Virus record (IMG/VR): IMGVR_UViG_3300023094_000022 | Location: 1-38,370 of that record | Length of the DNA stretch: 38,370 bases | Reading direction: 5' to 3' (one strand) | From: a virus | Part shown: positions 7,209 through 14,432 of the stretch, in pieces | How positions within the stretch are numbered: the stretch's first letter is position 1 | Layout: the number at the start of each line of letters is the position of its first letter | Program-made: the position numbers and the translations under genes | Notes under the pieces: generated by a model | Told to the model about the DNA's origin: nothing | The model's input: the letters and a program-made list of their open reading frames with translations, nothing else | The model's database searches: none

Positions 7209-7243
7209 CTCTCTTCGTTTTAATCGCTGTTAAGCGGGGGTGG

Positions 7244-7477
7244 TTAATCGGCAATACCTAAACTGTCTATGTATTTATTAGCAAAATCACATACTGTTTT
7301 TACACTACCCTGTTTATCATTTTTAAAATCATAAGCTACAGAATCAATAGCGGCATGAATCTCTGCATGTAATTCGCACATTGCTTTCAAGTTTTCTAAT
7401 ATTTTTGGATCTCTTGAAGCGTCACCAACTGGCCTTATTTCGCCAATCAATTTTTTCACTACATCGTAATTTGTCAT
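7244..7477 (-). CDS. 77-residue conserved phage protein
   Basis: The start ATG 7477 (MTNYDVVKKLIGEIRPVGDA) is preferred because the similarity to a recurrent small phage protein begins there (KLIGEIRPVGDASRDPKILENLK); the open frame continues to 7549 but overlaps the upstream gene. All-helical prediction. No known function. It belongs to a run of closely packed small genes. Confidence 0.7.
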   Translation of the reverse strand: MTNYDVVKKLIGEIRPVGDASRDPKILENLKAMCELHAEIHAAIDSVAYDFKNDKQGSVKTVCDFANKYIDSLGIAD

Positions 7478-7532
7478 AATTTTTCTTTTATCTCGAAACA
7501 TCTTTAAAATCCGCGTTGTTTCGTTGGGCGGG

Positions 7533-7736
7533 TTACAAACCAAGTGCAATATTTTTACCTCTATTGGTAAGCACTAAGTCAATCTTATTATTTTTAACAT
7601 CAACTATACCTTTTTTATAAAGGGCAGTTAATGTATTTCTTTTTATAGGAAACGGATTTATTGTGCTAATATATCCAAACTCACTAATGAATTTAATAGC
7701 CTCCCTTTGCGCTGGTGTAATGTTTAATAGTTTCAT
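7533..7736 (-). CDS. 67-residue winged-helix-like small protein
   Basis: The sequence has the proportions of a mini winged helix: ITPAQREAIKFISEFGYI, then NTLTALYKKGIVDVK as recognition-like helix, and a two-stranded wing NNKIDLVLTNRGKNIA. It could be a small DNA-binding regulator. ATGA overlap with the upstream membrane microprotein at 7733-7736. Confidence 0.65.
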   Translation of the reverse strand: MKLLNITPAQREAIKFISEFGYISTINPFPIKRNTLTALYKKGIVDVKNNKIDLVLTNRGKNIALGL

Positions 7737-7831
7737 ATCTCTCCTTTAATTTTTAATGCCAACACAATACCACCTACTGCAATCACGAAGCAACATAATA
7801 GGATAGTAAGGGGGCGGTTAACGGGTTTCAT
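7733..7831 (-). CDS. 32-residue single-span membrane microprotein
   Basis: ATG 7831 to TGA 7733. The product is a short basic start (MKPVNRP), one hydrophobic helix (LTILLCCFVIAVGGIVLALK) and a charged tail. Its ATG lies 14 bp inside the upstream gene and its stop overlaps the next start by ATGA, so it fills the gap exactly. Possibly a holin-like or host-membrane-acting early protein; function unknown. Confidence 0.6.
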   Translation of the reverse strand: MKPVNRPLTILLCCFVIAVGGIVLALKIKGEI

Positions 7832-8090
7832 CGATGCATTGTTTTAGGATTGCTGTTTTGTCTTCGAGGGAATATCCCGTCCACGCATCACCTTCTTCCA
7901 CATCTGCTGGCTTCTTAGCGAAAAATTCAGGAAGGTAAGAATAAACCCATGCAGAGCCATAACTTGAATTAGTTACACCAATATCCCATAGTGCTAACCT
8001 TAAAGCTAAGCACATAAACTGAACACTTTCAAGGTGCTGCACGGATTCCTTATAAACCTCGTGTCTTTGTTCTTTCGTTAAACTATTCAT
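7818..8090 (-). CDS. 90-residue hypothetical protein
   Basis: Helical protein starting MNSLTKEQRHEVYKESVQHL, with a Trp/Tyr-rich middle (NSSYGSAWVYSYLPEF) and an acidic C-terminal half. Overlaps the upstream YopX-family gene by 4 bp and the downstream membrane microprotein by 14 bp. Reminiscent of small early phage proteins of unknown role; not recognised. Confidence 0.7.
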   Translation of the reverse strand: MNSLTKEQRHEVYKESVQHLESVQFMCLALRLALWDIGVTNSSYGSAWVYSYLPEFFAKKPADVEEGDAWTGYSLEDKTAILKQCIDETR

Positions 8091-8515
8091 AATAACTCAG
8101 GATTTTGATGAACGTTGCCGATTACTTCTAGCCATGTAGGTGAGGCGAAGATATCACAAGTTGGATATACTCCATTATCTTCGTCGCCATCAAATTTAGG
8201 CGAGCGTTTCCATTGCCATTTATGCCAGTGCCATTCAATAGTTCCCTCAGCTTCGAAATTACCTCCTAAATAACCAGATCTGTTTAGTCTAACAATATCC
8301 CCCTCGTAAATATCAACACAGTTCTTGTCTTTTAGGCCGGTGTATTGCATTACTTTTACTTCGTTTAAATCAGTGATACTAACTTCGGACATCCAACCTC
8401 CTAAAATAATTGTTTCTCCTAGGATGTTACAACCTTCTTTTCCTGGAGCGTACCCGGCTAACCATCTGTTTTCTTTAGCGAACCACGCTCTGAATTTATA
8501 TCTTGAATTTCCCAT
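8087..8515 (-). CDS. YopX family protein, copy 2
   Basis: 142 residues. YopX-type elements are YKFRAWFAKENRWLAGY at the start, then VMQYTGLKDKNCVDIYEGDI and a C-terminal WLEVIGNVHQNPELL. It is a diverged paralogue of 4193-4588 with a longer Trp/His-rich middle (EWHWHKWQWKRS). Its start lies 20 bp inside the HNH gene upstream, so that endonuclease may have captured or extended into this junction. Confidence 0.85.
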   Translation of the reverse strand: MGNSRYKFRAWFAKENRWLAGYAPGKEGCNILGETIILGGWMSEVSITDLNEVKVMQYTGLKDKNCVDIYEGDIVRLNRSGYLGGNFEAEGTIEWHWHKWQWKRSPKFDGDEDNGVYPTCDIFASPTWLEVIGNVHQNPELL

Positions 8516-8948
8516 TTATTTCTCTTTTAGAATTTGTTTTATGTAATTTAACGTGCTCTGAAGGCGTCATTATTTGAAGGTTTTCTATGCTGTTATTTAA
8601 AGTGTTTTCGTCTTTATGATGAACAACTTCGTTTTTAGTTAAAAATCTACCTATGTGATTTTCCATTACTAACCTATGTTCAGCAATATAAAGTTTTTTT
8701 GTACCTATTGCGTTTGGATGTTCAGGGGAATAAATATAGTAGTATTTGCTAATTATAATTTTTCGTTTATACGCGCCTCTTTTTTCTCTTTTTTCAGCAT
8801 AGCATTTATGACTACAAAATTTAGCGCTTAGCCCGTCTCTTCTTATTTTTTCAACTTTCGTTTTGCAAGATTCACATTCAAATATTGCAAACTTATACTT
8901 TCTTCCGTCTGTTGATTTTTTTAAACCTAACTCTGTTATTATTTTCAT
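8496..8948 (-). CDS. HNH endonuclease with N-terminal zinc finger
   Basis: 150 residues. A four-cysteine element comes first (CESCK at about 25-29 and CSHKCYAE at about 46-53), then an HNH core in the C-terminal half (EHRLVMENHIGRFLTKNEVV followed by HHKDENTLNNSIENLQIMTP). It is free-standing, probably a mobile homing-type nuclease. It has its own promoter at 8953-8984, whose predicted start of transcription coincides with the ATG, suggesting a leaderless mRNA. Confidence 0.88.
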   Translation of the reverse strand: MKIITELGLKKSTDGRKYKFAIFECESCKTKVEKIRRDGLSAKFCSHKCYAEKREKRGAYKRKIIISKYYYIYSPEHPNAIGTKKLYIAEHRLVMENHIGRFLTKNEVVHHKDENTLNNSIENLQIMTPSEHVKLHKTNSKREINGKFKI

Positions 8949-8952
8949 AGTA

Positions 8953-8984
8953 CAAATATAATAAGATAATTTAAATTAATCAAA
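8953..8984 (-). promoter_or_regulatory. Bacteroidota-type promoter of the HNH gene
   Basis: Minus strand TTTG-type box CAAA (8981-8984 on plus), 20 bp, TATATTTG (8953-8960). Only four bases separate the -7 box from the ATG at 8948. This means either a leaderless transcript or translation from a later start codon. Confidence 0.7.
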
Positions 8985-8994
8985 CTTTATTTCT

Positions 8995-9300
8995 CTATTC
9001 ATGCTCTATCGGTTTTAATTCTATTTCCTCAATTGCTGCTTTAACCTTTGCTACTAGGTCGGGGAGGGTGATGGCAGTATCAACAACTATCACTTCAAAT
9101 CCAGTAGACTCAACAGGGTCTTTTTGAATTTGTGGGTCAGGTTCTTTGTCGTATGTAACTCTAGTTACAAACTCAATATCTATCTTAGTCTGTCCGTTCC
9201 AGTGGCTGCTAACATCGGCTATATACCACCTCTCGCTATCCCCACAAGCAATGCACACTGCAAGGACGGCTGTTTTGATTTCGGTTGTGGTCATTACCAT
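8995..9300 (-). CDS. about 100-residue hypothetical protein
   Basis: Begins at ATG 9300 or more likely at 9294, where the ATG overlaps the upstream stop as TAATG. Sequence: TTTEIKTAVLAVCIACGDSE, a middle rich in beta-strand (DIEFVTRVTYDKEPDPQ), and a C-terminal helix LPDLVAKVKAAIEEIELKP. Two nearby cysteines at the N-terminus could bind metal. Not recognised. Confidence 0.7.
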   Translation of the reverse strand: MVMTTTEIKTAVLAVCIACGDSERWYIADVSSHWNGQTKIDIEFVTRVTYDKEPDPQIQKDPVESTGFEVIVVDTAITLPDLVAKVKAAIEEIELKPIEHE

Positions 9301-9479
9301 TTACGCAATAAGTAATATACTCCGAAACCTAATATTAAAACCAATGCAGTTATCCATATCGGTGACAATACCCACCACCAAGACCACGCTATAACATTTG
9401 TAAGTTTTAATACGATAAATACTATTGTAAGTAGGCCAGTAAATCCTATACCTCCACTTGATGTTGATTCTTTGCTCAT
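9294..9479 (-). CDS. small membrane protein, annotated in phages as transmembrane Fragile-X-F protein
   Basis: 61 residues with two hydrophobic helices (TGLLTIVFIVLKLTNVIAW and WVLSPIWITALVLILGFGVY) and a SSGGIGF start. This compact sequence recurs in many phage genomes under that name; its function is unknown. It would sit in the inner membrane with both ends on the same side. Confidence 0.8.
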   Translation of the reverse strand: MSKESTSSGGIGFTGLLTIVFIVLKLTNVIAWSWWWVLSPIWITALVLILGFGVYYLLRKW

Positions 9480-9538
9480 CTTTATTTTATTTTTAATGCC
9501 TTATCGGCGGTTTATGTATGTTTGTAGTGTTGGTTTCA

Positions 9539-9895
9539 TTAGAATGGGAGGTCGTCGTTGTAATCCGTGGGCGTTACTTTGGGAGCTGTATAGTTGTCGG
9601 TTGTGTTATTCGTTGTCCCGCCAACCTTTTCAATTCTCCAAATTTCCAACGTATTAAAATACTTTACACCTTGTGGCCCGTTCCATTCTCTGCCACGTAA
9701 ATTGAACTGTGCTTTTACTTCAATACCTAAAGGCCATCCATGAACTAAATCGCACTTTTCTTGAGTCAATTGAAATGACACATGTTGCGGATAAGGCGTG
9801 TTGCCTTCCGTAGTTATTACTAATTCTCTTTTTTTAAATCTATCCGATACATTTTGAGTTTCGAATAATTCTTTTAGCGTTCCTGTTACTTCCAT
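9539..9895 (-). CDS. DUF3127 single-stranded DNA-binding-like protein
   Basis: 118 residues. The body matches DUF3127, an OB-fold family abundant in Bacteroidota: MEVTGTLKELFETQNVSDRF, FKKRELVITTEG, QHVSFQLTQEKCDLV, FNLRGREWNGPQGVKYFNTL. The acidic C-terminal tip DDLPF is the classical SSB peptide that recruits partner enzymes. It probably coats single strands during replication and hands them to the RecT-like protein. Leftward unit from the promoter at 10730. Confidence 0.85.
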   Translation of the reverse strand: MEVTGTLKELFETQNVSDRFKKRELVITTEGNTPYPQHVSFQLTQEKCDLVHGWPLGIEVKAQFNLRGREWNGPQGVKYFNTLEIWRIEKVGGTTNNTTDNYTAPKVTPTDYNDDLPF

Positions 9896-9909
9896 TTTAT
9901 ATTTTATTT

Positions 9910-10245
9910 TTATTGATTAAACTTATAATTACCCACCATTTCCGGCTCTTTTAAATTTCTGTAAATTAAGTACTCTGATTCAGACATTAATATATTGTCA
10001 GGATCATAATGCGTTGATGACTCATATATAGTTTTGTTTAACACTTCGTCTGGATATTTTACAAATCTTGCTGTGTTTGTGGTTGATCTTTCTTTACTTT
10101 CTAAGTACCCAAATTGCTTTATTCTTAAGATAACATCTTGATTATAAGAAGTAGTGCAAAACCAGTCAAATTTTACTCTGTAGAATAAATCAAACGCATC
10201 CCTTATTGTTTGAGATTTTATTCTGCCCGTTGTTATGTAGCTCAT
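9910..10245 (-). CDS. 111-residue hypothetical protein
   Basis: Contains an N-terminal basic/helical part (TTGRIKSQTIRDAFDLFYRV) and an FDWFCTTSYNQDVILRIKQFG segment that could be a winged helix; the rest is polar. One bp separates it from the next gene. Not recognised. Confidence 0.65.
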   Translation of the reverse strand: MSYITTGRIKSQTIRDAFDLFYRVKFDWFCTTSYNQDVILRIKQFGYLESKERSTTNTARFVKYPDEVLNKTIYESSTHYDPDNILMSESEYLIYRNLKEPEMVGNYKFNQ

Positions 10246-10246
10246 C

Positions 10247-10504
10247 TTACTTCGGATTACAATATTTACAACTTACATGGCCACAGTTGCAATAAATAGG
10301 ATTACCCCACTCGGCAAACTTATAATATCTAACGTATTCCACGCCATTAAACTTGTGGCAGTTTCCCTTAGCGTACATTTTCTTAGCCTTACGTAAATCT
10401 AAATCTTTCTTAAAGAAGTAGTTTAAAATATAGCATCCCAGTAAGTACACGAATGGCAAGCAGCACGCGATTGTTATCAGTTGGTATTTGTATTGTTCGA
10501 TCAT
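10247..10504 (-). CDS. membrane-anchored protein with C-terminal zinc-ribbon-like cluster
   Basis: 85 residues. One hydrophobic helix (LITIACCLPFVYLLGCYIL) is followed by a basic linker and a cysteine cluster CNCGHVSCKYC at the very end, suggesting a cytoplasmic metal site tethered to the membrane. ATGA overlap with the upstream coiled-coil gene. Function unknown. Confidence 0.7.
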   Translation of the reverse strand: MIEQYKYQLITIACCLPFVYLLGCYILNYFFKKDLDLRKAKKMYAKGNCHKFNGVEYVRYYKFAEWGNPIYCNCGHVSCKYCNPK

Positions 10505-10698
10505 ACCTCAGTCGGTTTAGCTAATTGTGAAGTCAATACTTTGTAACGCTCTAGCATACTGTGAAGTTCGTTAATATCCTTGCGAAGTGTATCTACTTCT
10601 TTGTTAGAGATCATTAACTGCATTTCTACATTACGCTGCTCAGTTCTTAATCTGGCATTCTCTCTTTCGAGGCTGTCTATTGTTTGTTGTGGTGTCAT
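10501..10698 (-). CDS. 65-residue coiled-coil protein, first leftward early gene
   Basis: Almost entirely heptad-like: QQTIDSLERENARLRTEQRN and then SNKEVDTLRKDINELHSMLE. Likely a helical dimer, possibly an adaptor. It follows the divergent promoter by about 30 bp, so it should be among the earliest leftward products. Confidence 0.75.
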   Translation of the reverse strand: MTPQQTIDSLERENARLRTEQRNVEMQLMISNKEVDTLRKDINELHSMLERYKVLTSQLAKPTEV

Positions 10699-10729
10699 AT
10701 TCCCGTTTGTTTTAATTGTTATCTGAGTG

Positions 10730-10761
10730 TAAAGATATGCTGACTTTAAATGAAAAACAAA
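10730..10761 (-). promoter_or_regulatory. leftward early promoter
   Basis: Minus strand TTTG (10758-10761), 20 bp, TATCTTTA (10730-10737; last base A instead of G). It is placed to start about 26 nt before the ATG at 10698. Confidence 0.6.
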
Positions 10762-10787
10762 TTTATTTTAACCAGCTTAGTTAAATC

Positions 10788-10800
10788 ATTGATTATCAAT
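10788..10800. promoter_or_regulatory. perfect 13-bp dyad, candidate operator
   Basis: ATTGAT-T-ATCAAT is a perfect inverted repeat in the middle of the 210-bp divergent control region (10699-10908), about 27 bp behind the leftward -33 box and 58 bp before the rightward one. AT-rich dyads arise by chance, so this is only a candidate. TTAACC (10768-10773) and GGTTAA (10821-10826) flank it as a wider, looser inverted pair. Confidence 0.35.
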
Positions 10801-10857
10801 ATGTATATTTTTACCATATAGGTTAAATGTTAAATTATCCAGAATAGTGAAAATAAA

Positions 10858-10889
10858 TTTGGAAATAGAATAAAACGGTTGTAATATTG
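10858..10889 (+). promoter_or_regulatory. rightward early promoter
   Basis: TTTG (10858-10861), 20 bp, TAATATTG (10882-10889; one mismatch to TAnnTTTG). The ATG at 10909 is 19 bp further. The identical 20-bp spacing seen at the other promoters supports it. Confidence 0.65.
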
Positions 10890-10908
10890 CAGTATAATTT
10901 TTTAATAT

Positions 10909-11091
10909 ATGCTACTAACAATACAGCAGTTTGCCGATAAACACGGCGTAGACAAGAAGACAATAGAATATAGAATGCGTAACGGAATGCCATTTGAAAG
11001 GCATTTTGGTAAGCGTCTTATAGATTCTAAAACTAAATTCAAAAAAGATACACGTGGGGCTAAGTCAGCCAAACGCGCAACTAAAAAGTAA
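10909..11091 (+). CDS. 60-residue helix-turn-helix protein
   Basis: The first 40 residues (LLTIQQFADKHGVDKKTIEY, RMRNGMPFERHFGKRLID) have the pattern of a MerR/excisionase-type or phage terminase-like HTH. A strongly basic tail follows (AKSAKRATKK). First gene rightward, beside the operator-like dyad, so an autoregulator of the divergent promoters is plausible. No dimerisation domain is visible. Confidence 0.7.
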   Translation: MLLTIQQFADKHGVDKKTIEYRMRNGMPFERHFGKRLIDSKTKFKKDTRGAKSAKRATKK

Positions 11092-11098
11092 AGGAAAG

Positions 11099-11320
11099 AT
11101 GGAAAAAACAGAAATAACATGCCACACATTTAAAGGCCAGTCTCAAAGTGGAGATTACATTTACGAGATTTATTTTAGTAAATCACTTGAAACAACTACT
11201 AGAATGAACGCAATGACAAGAGGACTTGACAGATTTGATAGATACCGCAAATTTTGGCAAATAATCTATTTATTGTCGCCGTTTAAAAAATTAACCGAAT
11301 ATGCTTATCGCAGGTTTTAA
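11099..11320 (+). CDS. 73-residue hypothetical protein
   Basis: The start is ATG 11099 (MEKTEITCHTFKGQSQSGDY), just 7 bp after the previous stop and behind AAGGAAAG; the open frame extends upstream to 11054 only by overlapping the HTH gene. The protein is basic and aromatic (RGLDRFDRYRKFWQIIYLLS). Not recognised. Confidence 0.6.
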   Translation: MEKTEITCHTFKGQSQSGDYIYEIYFSKSLETTTRMNAMTRGLDRFDRYRKFWQIIYLLSPFKKLTEYAYRRF

Positions 11321-11343
11321 CCCCCAAAAAGTAAGAGAGAATT

Positions 11344-11538
11344 ATGATAACACTATTAACATTTTGCGCTTTATACAGCATTATTGGATGGATTGTAAGA
11401 CATTTCGATTCTAGTAAAAAAGGATACGACTATAATATATTTGATAATTCGCCAAGTGTATTAACTGTAATACTACTTGTGTCAAGTGTTGTTACTGTTG
11501 TATTAGGTATTTATTTATGTATAAAATATTTACCATGA
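11344..11538 (+). CDS. 64-residue two-span membrane protein
   Basis: Two hydrophobic helices (LLTFCALYSIIGWIV and SVLTVILLVSSVVTVVLGIY) connected by a short polar loop (RHFDSSKKGYDYNIFDNSP). Behind AAGAGAGAATT. Overlaps the next gene as ATGA. An early membrane protein of unknown role. Confidence 0.7.
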   Translation: MITLLTFCALYSIIGWIVRHFDSSKKGYDYNIFDNSPSVLTVILLVSSVVTVVLGIYLCIKYLP

Positions 11539-12041
11539 CCCCAACATACAAACAAATTATTCTAACGGCGGATGCTGTACTAGGTTACAGGGAAGAGAAG
11601 CCGGCATACTACCCATACGATTCTCTTACAACCGATTGGGCAAAACCTTCATTTGAAGAACATGAACAGGCCGCAAAGGACAGGTTTAACGAATGGCAAT
11701 CCAGCGCGGAGAGATTGGAATGGGGTAGTAGTGAAGAAGTTTATAAGCTTAGGATGGCATTGCCGTTTCATGTTAATCTCCCGTTTGACATAACCAATTT
11801 AGTGTATTTGAAAGAAGCATGCGATAACGCTCCGTGGTGCTCTGTACTTAAAGAATGCCAATGTAATCATAAACTCTATTTCAAGTCTCCAAGTGTTGTG
11901 GAGGAAACGCAGAGATTGTACACCGAAGAAGAAATGCGTAACTGTTTCATTGCAGGAATAAACACTTTGTCGATTTATAGGAGCAAGGCTAGAATGAATA
12001 AAGACGGTGTTTTTGAAAATTACATTAAATCAATTAAATAA
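11535..12041 (+). CDS. 168-residue hypothetical protein
   Basis: The start is ATG 11535, giving an ATGA overlap with the membrane protein before it. Opening MTPTYKQIILTADAVLGYRE, then an acidic-aromatic stretch (DSLTTDWAKPSFEEHEQAAK), a single cysteine-containing CSVLKECQCNHKLYF part at about 109-123, and a helical end. The cysteines (APWCSVLKECQC) could bind metal. Not recognised. Confidence 0.75.
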   Translation: MTPTYKQIILTADAVLGYREEKPAYYPYDSLTTDWAKPSFEEHEQAAKDRFNEWQSSAERLEWGSSEEVYKLRMALPFHVNLPFDITNLVYLKEACDNAPWCSVLKECQCNHKLYFKSPSVVEETQRLYTEEEMRNCFIAGINTLSIYRSKARMNKDGVFENYIKSIK

Positions 12042-12048
12042 CAAGGAT

Positions 12049-12369
12049 ATGAGCGAAGAGATAAAACGGTATATAGCTGCCGGATTAACATTAGTTAAAG
12101 AAAGTGAGCAAGGAGATTTAGTTATGTTAGAAGATCACACTAGAATATTATCGGCCGAACGCCTCAAGAATGATAGGTTGAGAAAGGCGTTAAACTTAAA
12201 TACAGCATGGCCGTTAACAGATGTTTTAAAACAGCTTTCATCAGCTGCCAAAACTTTATTAAACCATTACAATTATGACGGACACTTTCATGAAGAAATA
12301 AGAATTTGCGCATTACAGGCAGATGCTATTTTGGAAGCCCTCAAAGAAGATAAGGAGGTAAAGGAATGA
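12049..12369 (+). CDS. 106-residue hypothetical helical protein
   Basis: Start ATG 12049 (MSEEIKRYIAAGLTLVKESE), 7 bp after the previous stop and behind AAGGAT; the longer frame from 12007 lies inside the previous gene. A coil-like helix DHTRILSAERLKNDRLRKAL, then LLNHYNYDGHFHEEIRICAL. Ends with an ATGA overlap. Not recognised. Confidence 0.7.
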   Translation: MSEEIKRYIAAGLTLVKESEQGDLVMLEDHTRILSAERLKNDRLRKALNLNTAWPLTDVLKQLSSAAKTLLNHYNYDGHFHEEIRICALQADAILEALKEDKEVKE

Positions 12370-12671
12370 CAAAACCAGAATTAGAACAACGACTAATATC
12401 TATATCAGATAATTCGGTTATGTTTGGTAGAATAATGGCCTATGTCGATGCTCACTTGCATTTCTGCCAATCCTCTAACCTTGCTCGTATAGCTGAATTG
12501 GAGGCCCTTGTAAAGCAAAAGTCAGACCATATAAAACAATCTTATGACGCATGGGTAAAAGAAAATAGTTTAAGGTTGCAATCTGATAAACGTATAGCTG
12601 AATTGGATTTTGAGAATAAAAGATTAAATAATATCCTAGATGAATGGTCTAAAGACTATACAGGAAAATAA
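12366..12671 (+). CDS. 101-residue coiled-coil hypothetical protein
   Basis: ATGA-coupled to the gene before. The second half is a repeated coiled coil: RIAELEALVKQKSDHIKQSY and, after VKENSLRLQS, a similar KRIAELDFENKRLNNILDEW. The IAELE/IAELD duplication (residues about 40 and 78) suggests internal repetition. No family recognised. Confidence 0.7.
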   Translation: MTKPELEQRLISISDNSVMFGRIMAYVDAHLHFCQSSNLARIAELEALVKQKSDHIKQSYDAWVKENSLRLQSDKRIAELDFENKRLNNILDEWSKDYTGK

Positions 12672-12689
12672 ACTTAACCCCGATAAGAA

Positions 12690-12911
12690 ATGAAAGCAAT
12701 ACTAAAAGGATTTGTGGTAATAACAGGTTGTCTATGTATAGCTGTTGCGGTTATCTCATTCTCAGTATTTACAGCTAATGTAATTCAAGGTAAACAGGCG
12801 CACAGGAATGAATACAAAGACTCCACTCAGTTATACAAACGCCTCTACCTCGAATGCAACACTAAACTTAAACACGACAGTACGCACAAGGACTGTTTTA
12901 GAACGAAATAA
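12690..12911 (+). CDS. 73-residue membrane-anchored protein
   Basis: An N-terminal hydrophobic helix (LKGFVVITGCLCIAVAVISF) followed by a polar, cysteine-containing tail (LYLECNTKLKHDSTHKDCFR), probably periplasmic with a possible disulfide. Could be a spanin-like or host-envelope factor; function unknown. Confidence 0.65.
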   Translation: MKAILKGFVVITGCLCIAVAVISFSVFTANVIQGKQAHRNEYKDSTQLYKRLYLECNTKLKHDSTHKDCFRTK

Positions 12912-12913
12912 AT

Positions 12914-13006
12914 ATGAACGATAAAACATACACATACGAATTAGCCGTTATTATGGAGCCCGGAAAACCTGATAGAATAGGCGTAGTTAAAACAATTCAA
13001 AAATAA
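12914..13006 (+). CDS. 30-residue microprotein
   Basis: ATG 12914, two bases after the previous stop, to TAA 13006. Peptide starts MNDKTYTYELAVIMEPGKPD and continues RIGVVKTIQK. It fills the gap between neighbours exactly and shares their orientation. Short beta-rich peptide; not recognised. Confidence 0.5.
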   Translation: MNDKTYTYELAVIMEPGKPDRIGVVKTIQK

Positions 13007-13013
13007 TATAACC

Positions 13014-13301
13014 ATGAACAGAGAAGAAAAATTAAGAGAATTATTAAAATCAGTTTACGATGCTGGTGTAAAATGTGGTTTAGATCATAATGACGACGAT
13101 ACTTATGATGTCGTGCGTTTTAATAGGATTTTTAAATCTGTAAAAGCGAAATTGAACATACTAGATGCAGATATTTGGAACGATGCCTGTAAAGCTCAAA
13201 TGAATGAAGTTTATGACCATTGTCAAGATTCGCCGCAAGGAACTAACGGTCACGCTATAAAACATTGGGTTAAACAACCACAATTCAAAAATAAGAAGTG
13301 A
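13014..13301 (+). CDS. 95-residue hypothetical protein
   Basis: Helical N-terminus (NREEKLRELLKSVYDAGVKC), a DHNDDDTYDVVRF acidic patch, and a polar basic end. TGATG overlap with the following gene. It looks like one of the small phage proteins organised around AGVKCGLDH-type helices; no known function. Confidence 0.7.
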   Translation: MNREEKLRELLKSVYDAGVKCGLDHNDDDTYDVVRFNRIFKSVKAKLNILDADIWNDACKAQMNEVYDHCQDSPQGTNGHAIKHWVKQPQFKNKK

Positions 13302-13468
13302 TGGAGAAACAATGGAAGAAAAGACCTTGGAATAAAGGTAAGAAAAAACCAATAACAGATGAAAGCGGATTAACTTGGTGCAATTGTGATTTTCCTAAAT
13401 TAATAAAAAGTATTGAATGCAGAGGACAAGCTCTGTGCTTACTATGTAATACTCCGTGGTATCATTAA
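13301..13468 (+). CDS. 55-residue Zn-ribbon-like microprotein
   Basis: ATG 13301 overlaps the previous stop (TGATG) and the ORF ends at 13468. Basic start (MEKQWKKRPWNKGKKKP), then four paired cysteines in WCNCDFP and LCLLCNTPWYH with spacing typical of a small zinc ribbon. Possible nucleic-acid-binding protein. Not recognised by family. Confidence 0.6.
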   Translation: MEKQWKKRPWNKGKKKPITDESGLTWCNCDFPKLIKSIECRGQALCLLCNTPWYH

Positions 13469-13471
13469 AAT

Positions 13472-13744
13472 ATGGGATCATTAGCTGAAATACTTATGGA
13501 TGATATTTTTATAGAATTAATAAAAACACACGCTTATTCTTTACGATCAGGTTCGATGACTAAGGGTAAATTTATAGGAATTTACACAGAAGCATTAAAC
13601 AAAGTTGATAGAAAAAATGCATTTAGATATAAAAGACCTCAATTTATATCAGTAGGAGAGGACCCTAAAAATAACTGGCTAGACTATATTATTGATATGG
13701 ATAGCGAAGAGTTTAATTTTATTTATCACGCCTTATCTGAATAA
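13472..13744 (+). CDS. 90-residue hypothetical protein
   Basis: Starts MGSLAEILMDDIFIELIKTH three bases after the preceding gene. Helical; a basic middle (NKVDRKNAFRYKRPQF) and an acidic tail (NNWLDYIIDMDSEEFNFIYH). No family recognised. Confidence 0.7.
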   Translation: MGSLAEILMDDIFIELIKTHAYSLRSGSMTKGKFIGIYTEALNKVDRKNAFRYKRPQFISVGEDPKNNWLDYIIDMDSEEFNFIYHALSE

Positions 13745-13783
13745 GTCGTATTAACCCCACCTTCCACAGGTGATAAAACATAA

Positions 13784-14125
13784 ATGAGAATGAAAAGTAA
13801 AGAAGAAATTGAAAAAATTGCTGAGGAAAAATATCCTAAAATAAGCCCATTTAATAACGGTTGCATTCATGGCTTCATAGCAGGCTACACCGAATGCGTT
13901 AAAGATATGGAGGCTAAATGGATTAGTGTGGAAGATGAGCGAAAGCCGCAACACAAAGAACGTGTATTGGTTAGAGTTCATCCTGCTGATAGTATAGGGC
14001 AAACACTTATAGCTTTTTATAAAAATGAAAAGTTTGATGTTCTTTTTAGAGATCAAGCATCATTTTGTGAAGACGTTACTCACTGGATGCCTTTACCCTC
14101 CTCACCCTATACCGCGAATCATTAA
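13784..14125 (+). CDS. DUF551 domain protein
   Basis: 113 residues. The N-terminal half (SKEEIEKIAEEKYPKISPFN ... HGFIAGYTECVKDME) is a recurrent phage helical pair. The C-terminal half matches DUF551: KWISVEDERKPQHKERVLVR, then VTHWMPLPSSP. DUF551 proteins are frequent in phage early regions with no known reaction. The start ATG 13784 follows a 39-bp gap in which I see nothing. Confidence 0.85.
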   Translation: MRMKSKEEIEKIAEEKYPKISPFNNGCIHGFIAGYTECVKDMEAKWISVEDERKPQHKERVLVRVHPADSIGQTLIAFYKNEKFDVLFRDQASFCEDVTHWMPLPSSPYTANH

Positions 14126-14153
14126 CCCCAACACCTAAACAAGAGAAAGAAGG

Positions 14154-14417
14154 ATGAAAAGTCAAGGACAAATGATAGAAAATTTTGAAAAGATACGCAG
14201 GTGTGCAATGATGGATTATTCTATTAAGATAGAAAATTCAAAATATCCTGAAGATACATTTATGTCAGACGCGAGAAATAGAATTATCCAATATTTATTC
14301 GAACAAAGAAAAACACTTTGCAAGAAGTTAGTTGAAGATAATCTACATGAGACTACTGAGGCTTTGGCCTTATTCGAATACGTGAATAAAGAGATTATTA
14401 AGAATTTGGACCTATAA
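14154..14417 (+). CDS. 87-residue hypothetical helical protein
   Basis: Behind AAGAAAGAAGG. Starts MKSQGQMIENFEKIRRCAMM; ends in a helix TTEALALFEYVNKEIIKNLD. All-helical, acidic. Not recognised. Confidence 0.65.
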   Translation: MKSQGQMIENFEKIRRCAMMDYSIKIENSKYPEDTFMSDARNRIIQYLFEQRKTLCKKLVEDNLHETTEALALFEYVNKEIIKNLDL

Positions 14418-14432
14418 CAAAATTGCGAAAAC

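Noticed and set aside
9480-9538. 12-codon ORF after the SSB-like gene (MKPTLQTYINRR)
   Set aside because: It overlaps the stop as TAATG like real neighbours, but it is too short to support as a gene.
10699-11091. Lysogeny switch with integrase
   Set aside because: No integrase, attachment site or CI-like repressor was found; the HTH gene alone does not make a temperate phage.
12007-12048. Longer N-terminus of the 106-residue gene at 12049
   Set aside because: It would lie within the preceding gene; the ATG at 12049 follows AAGGAT.
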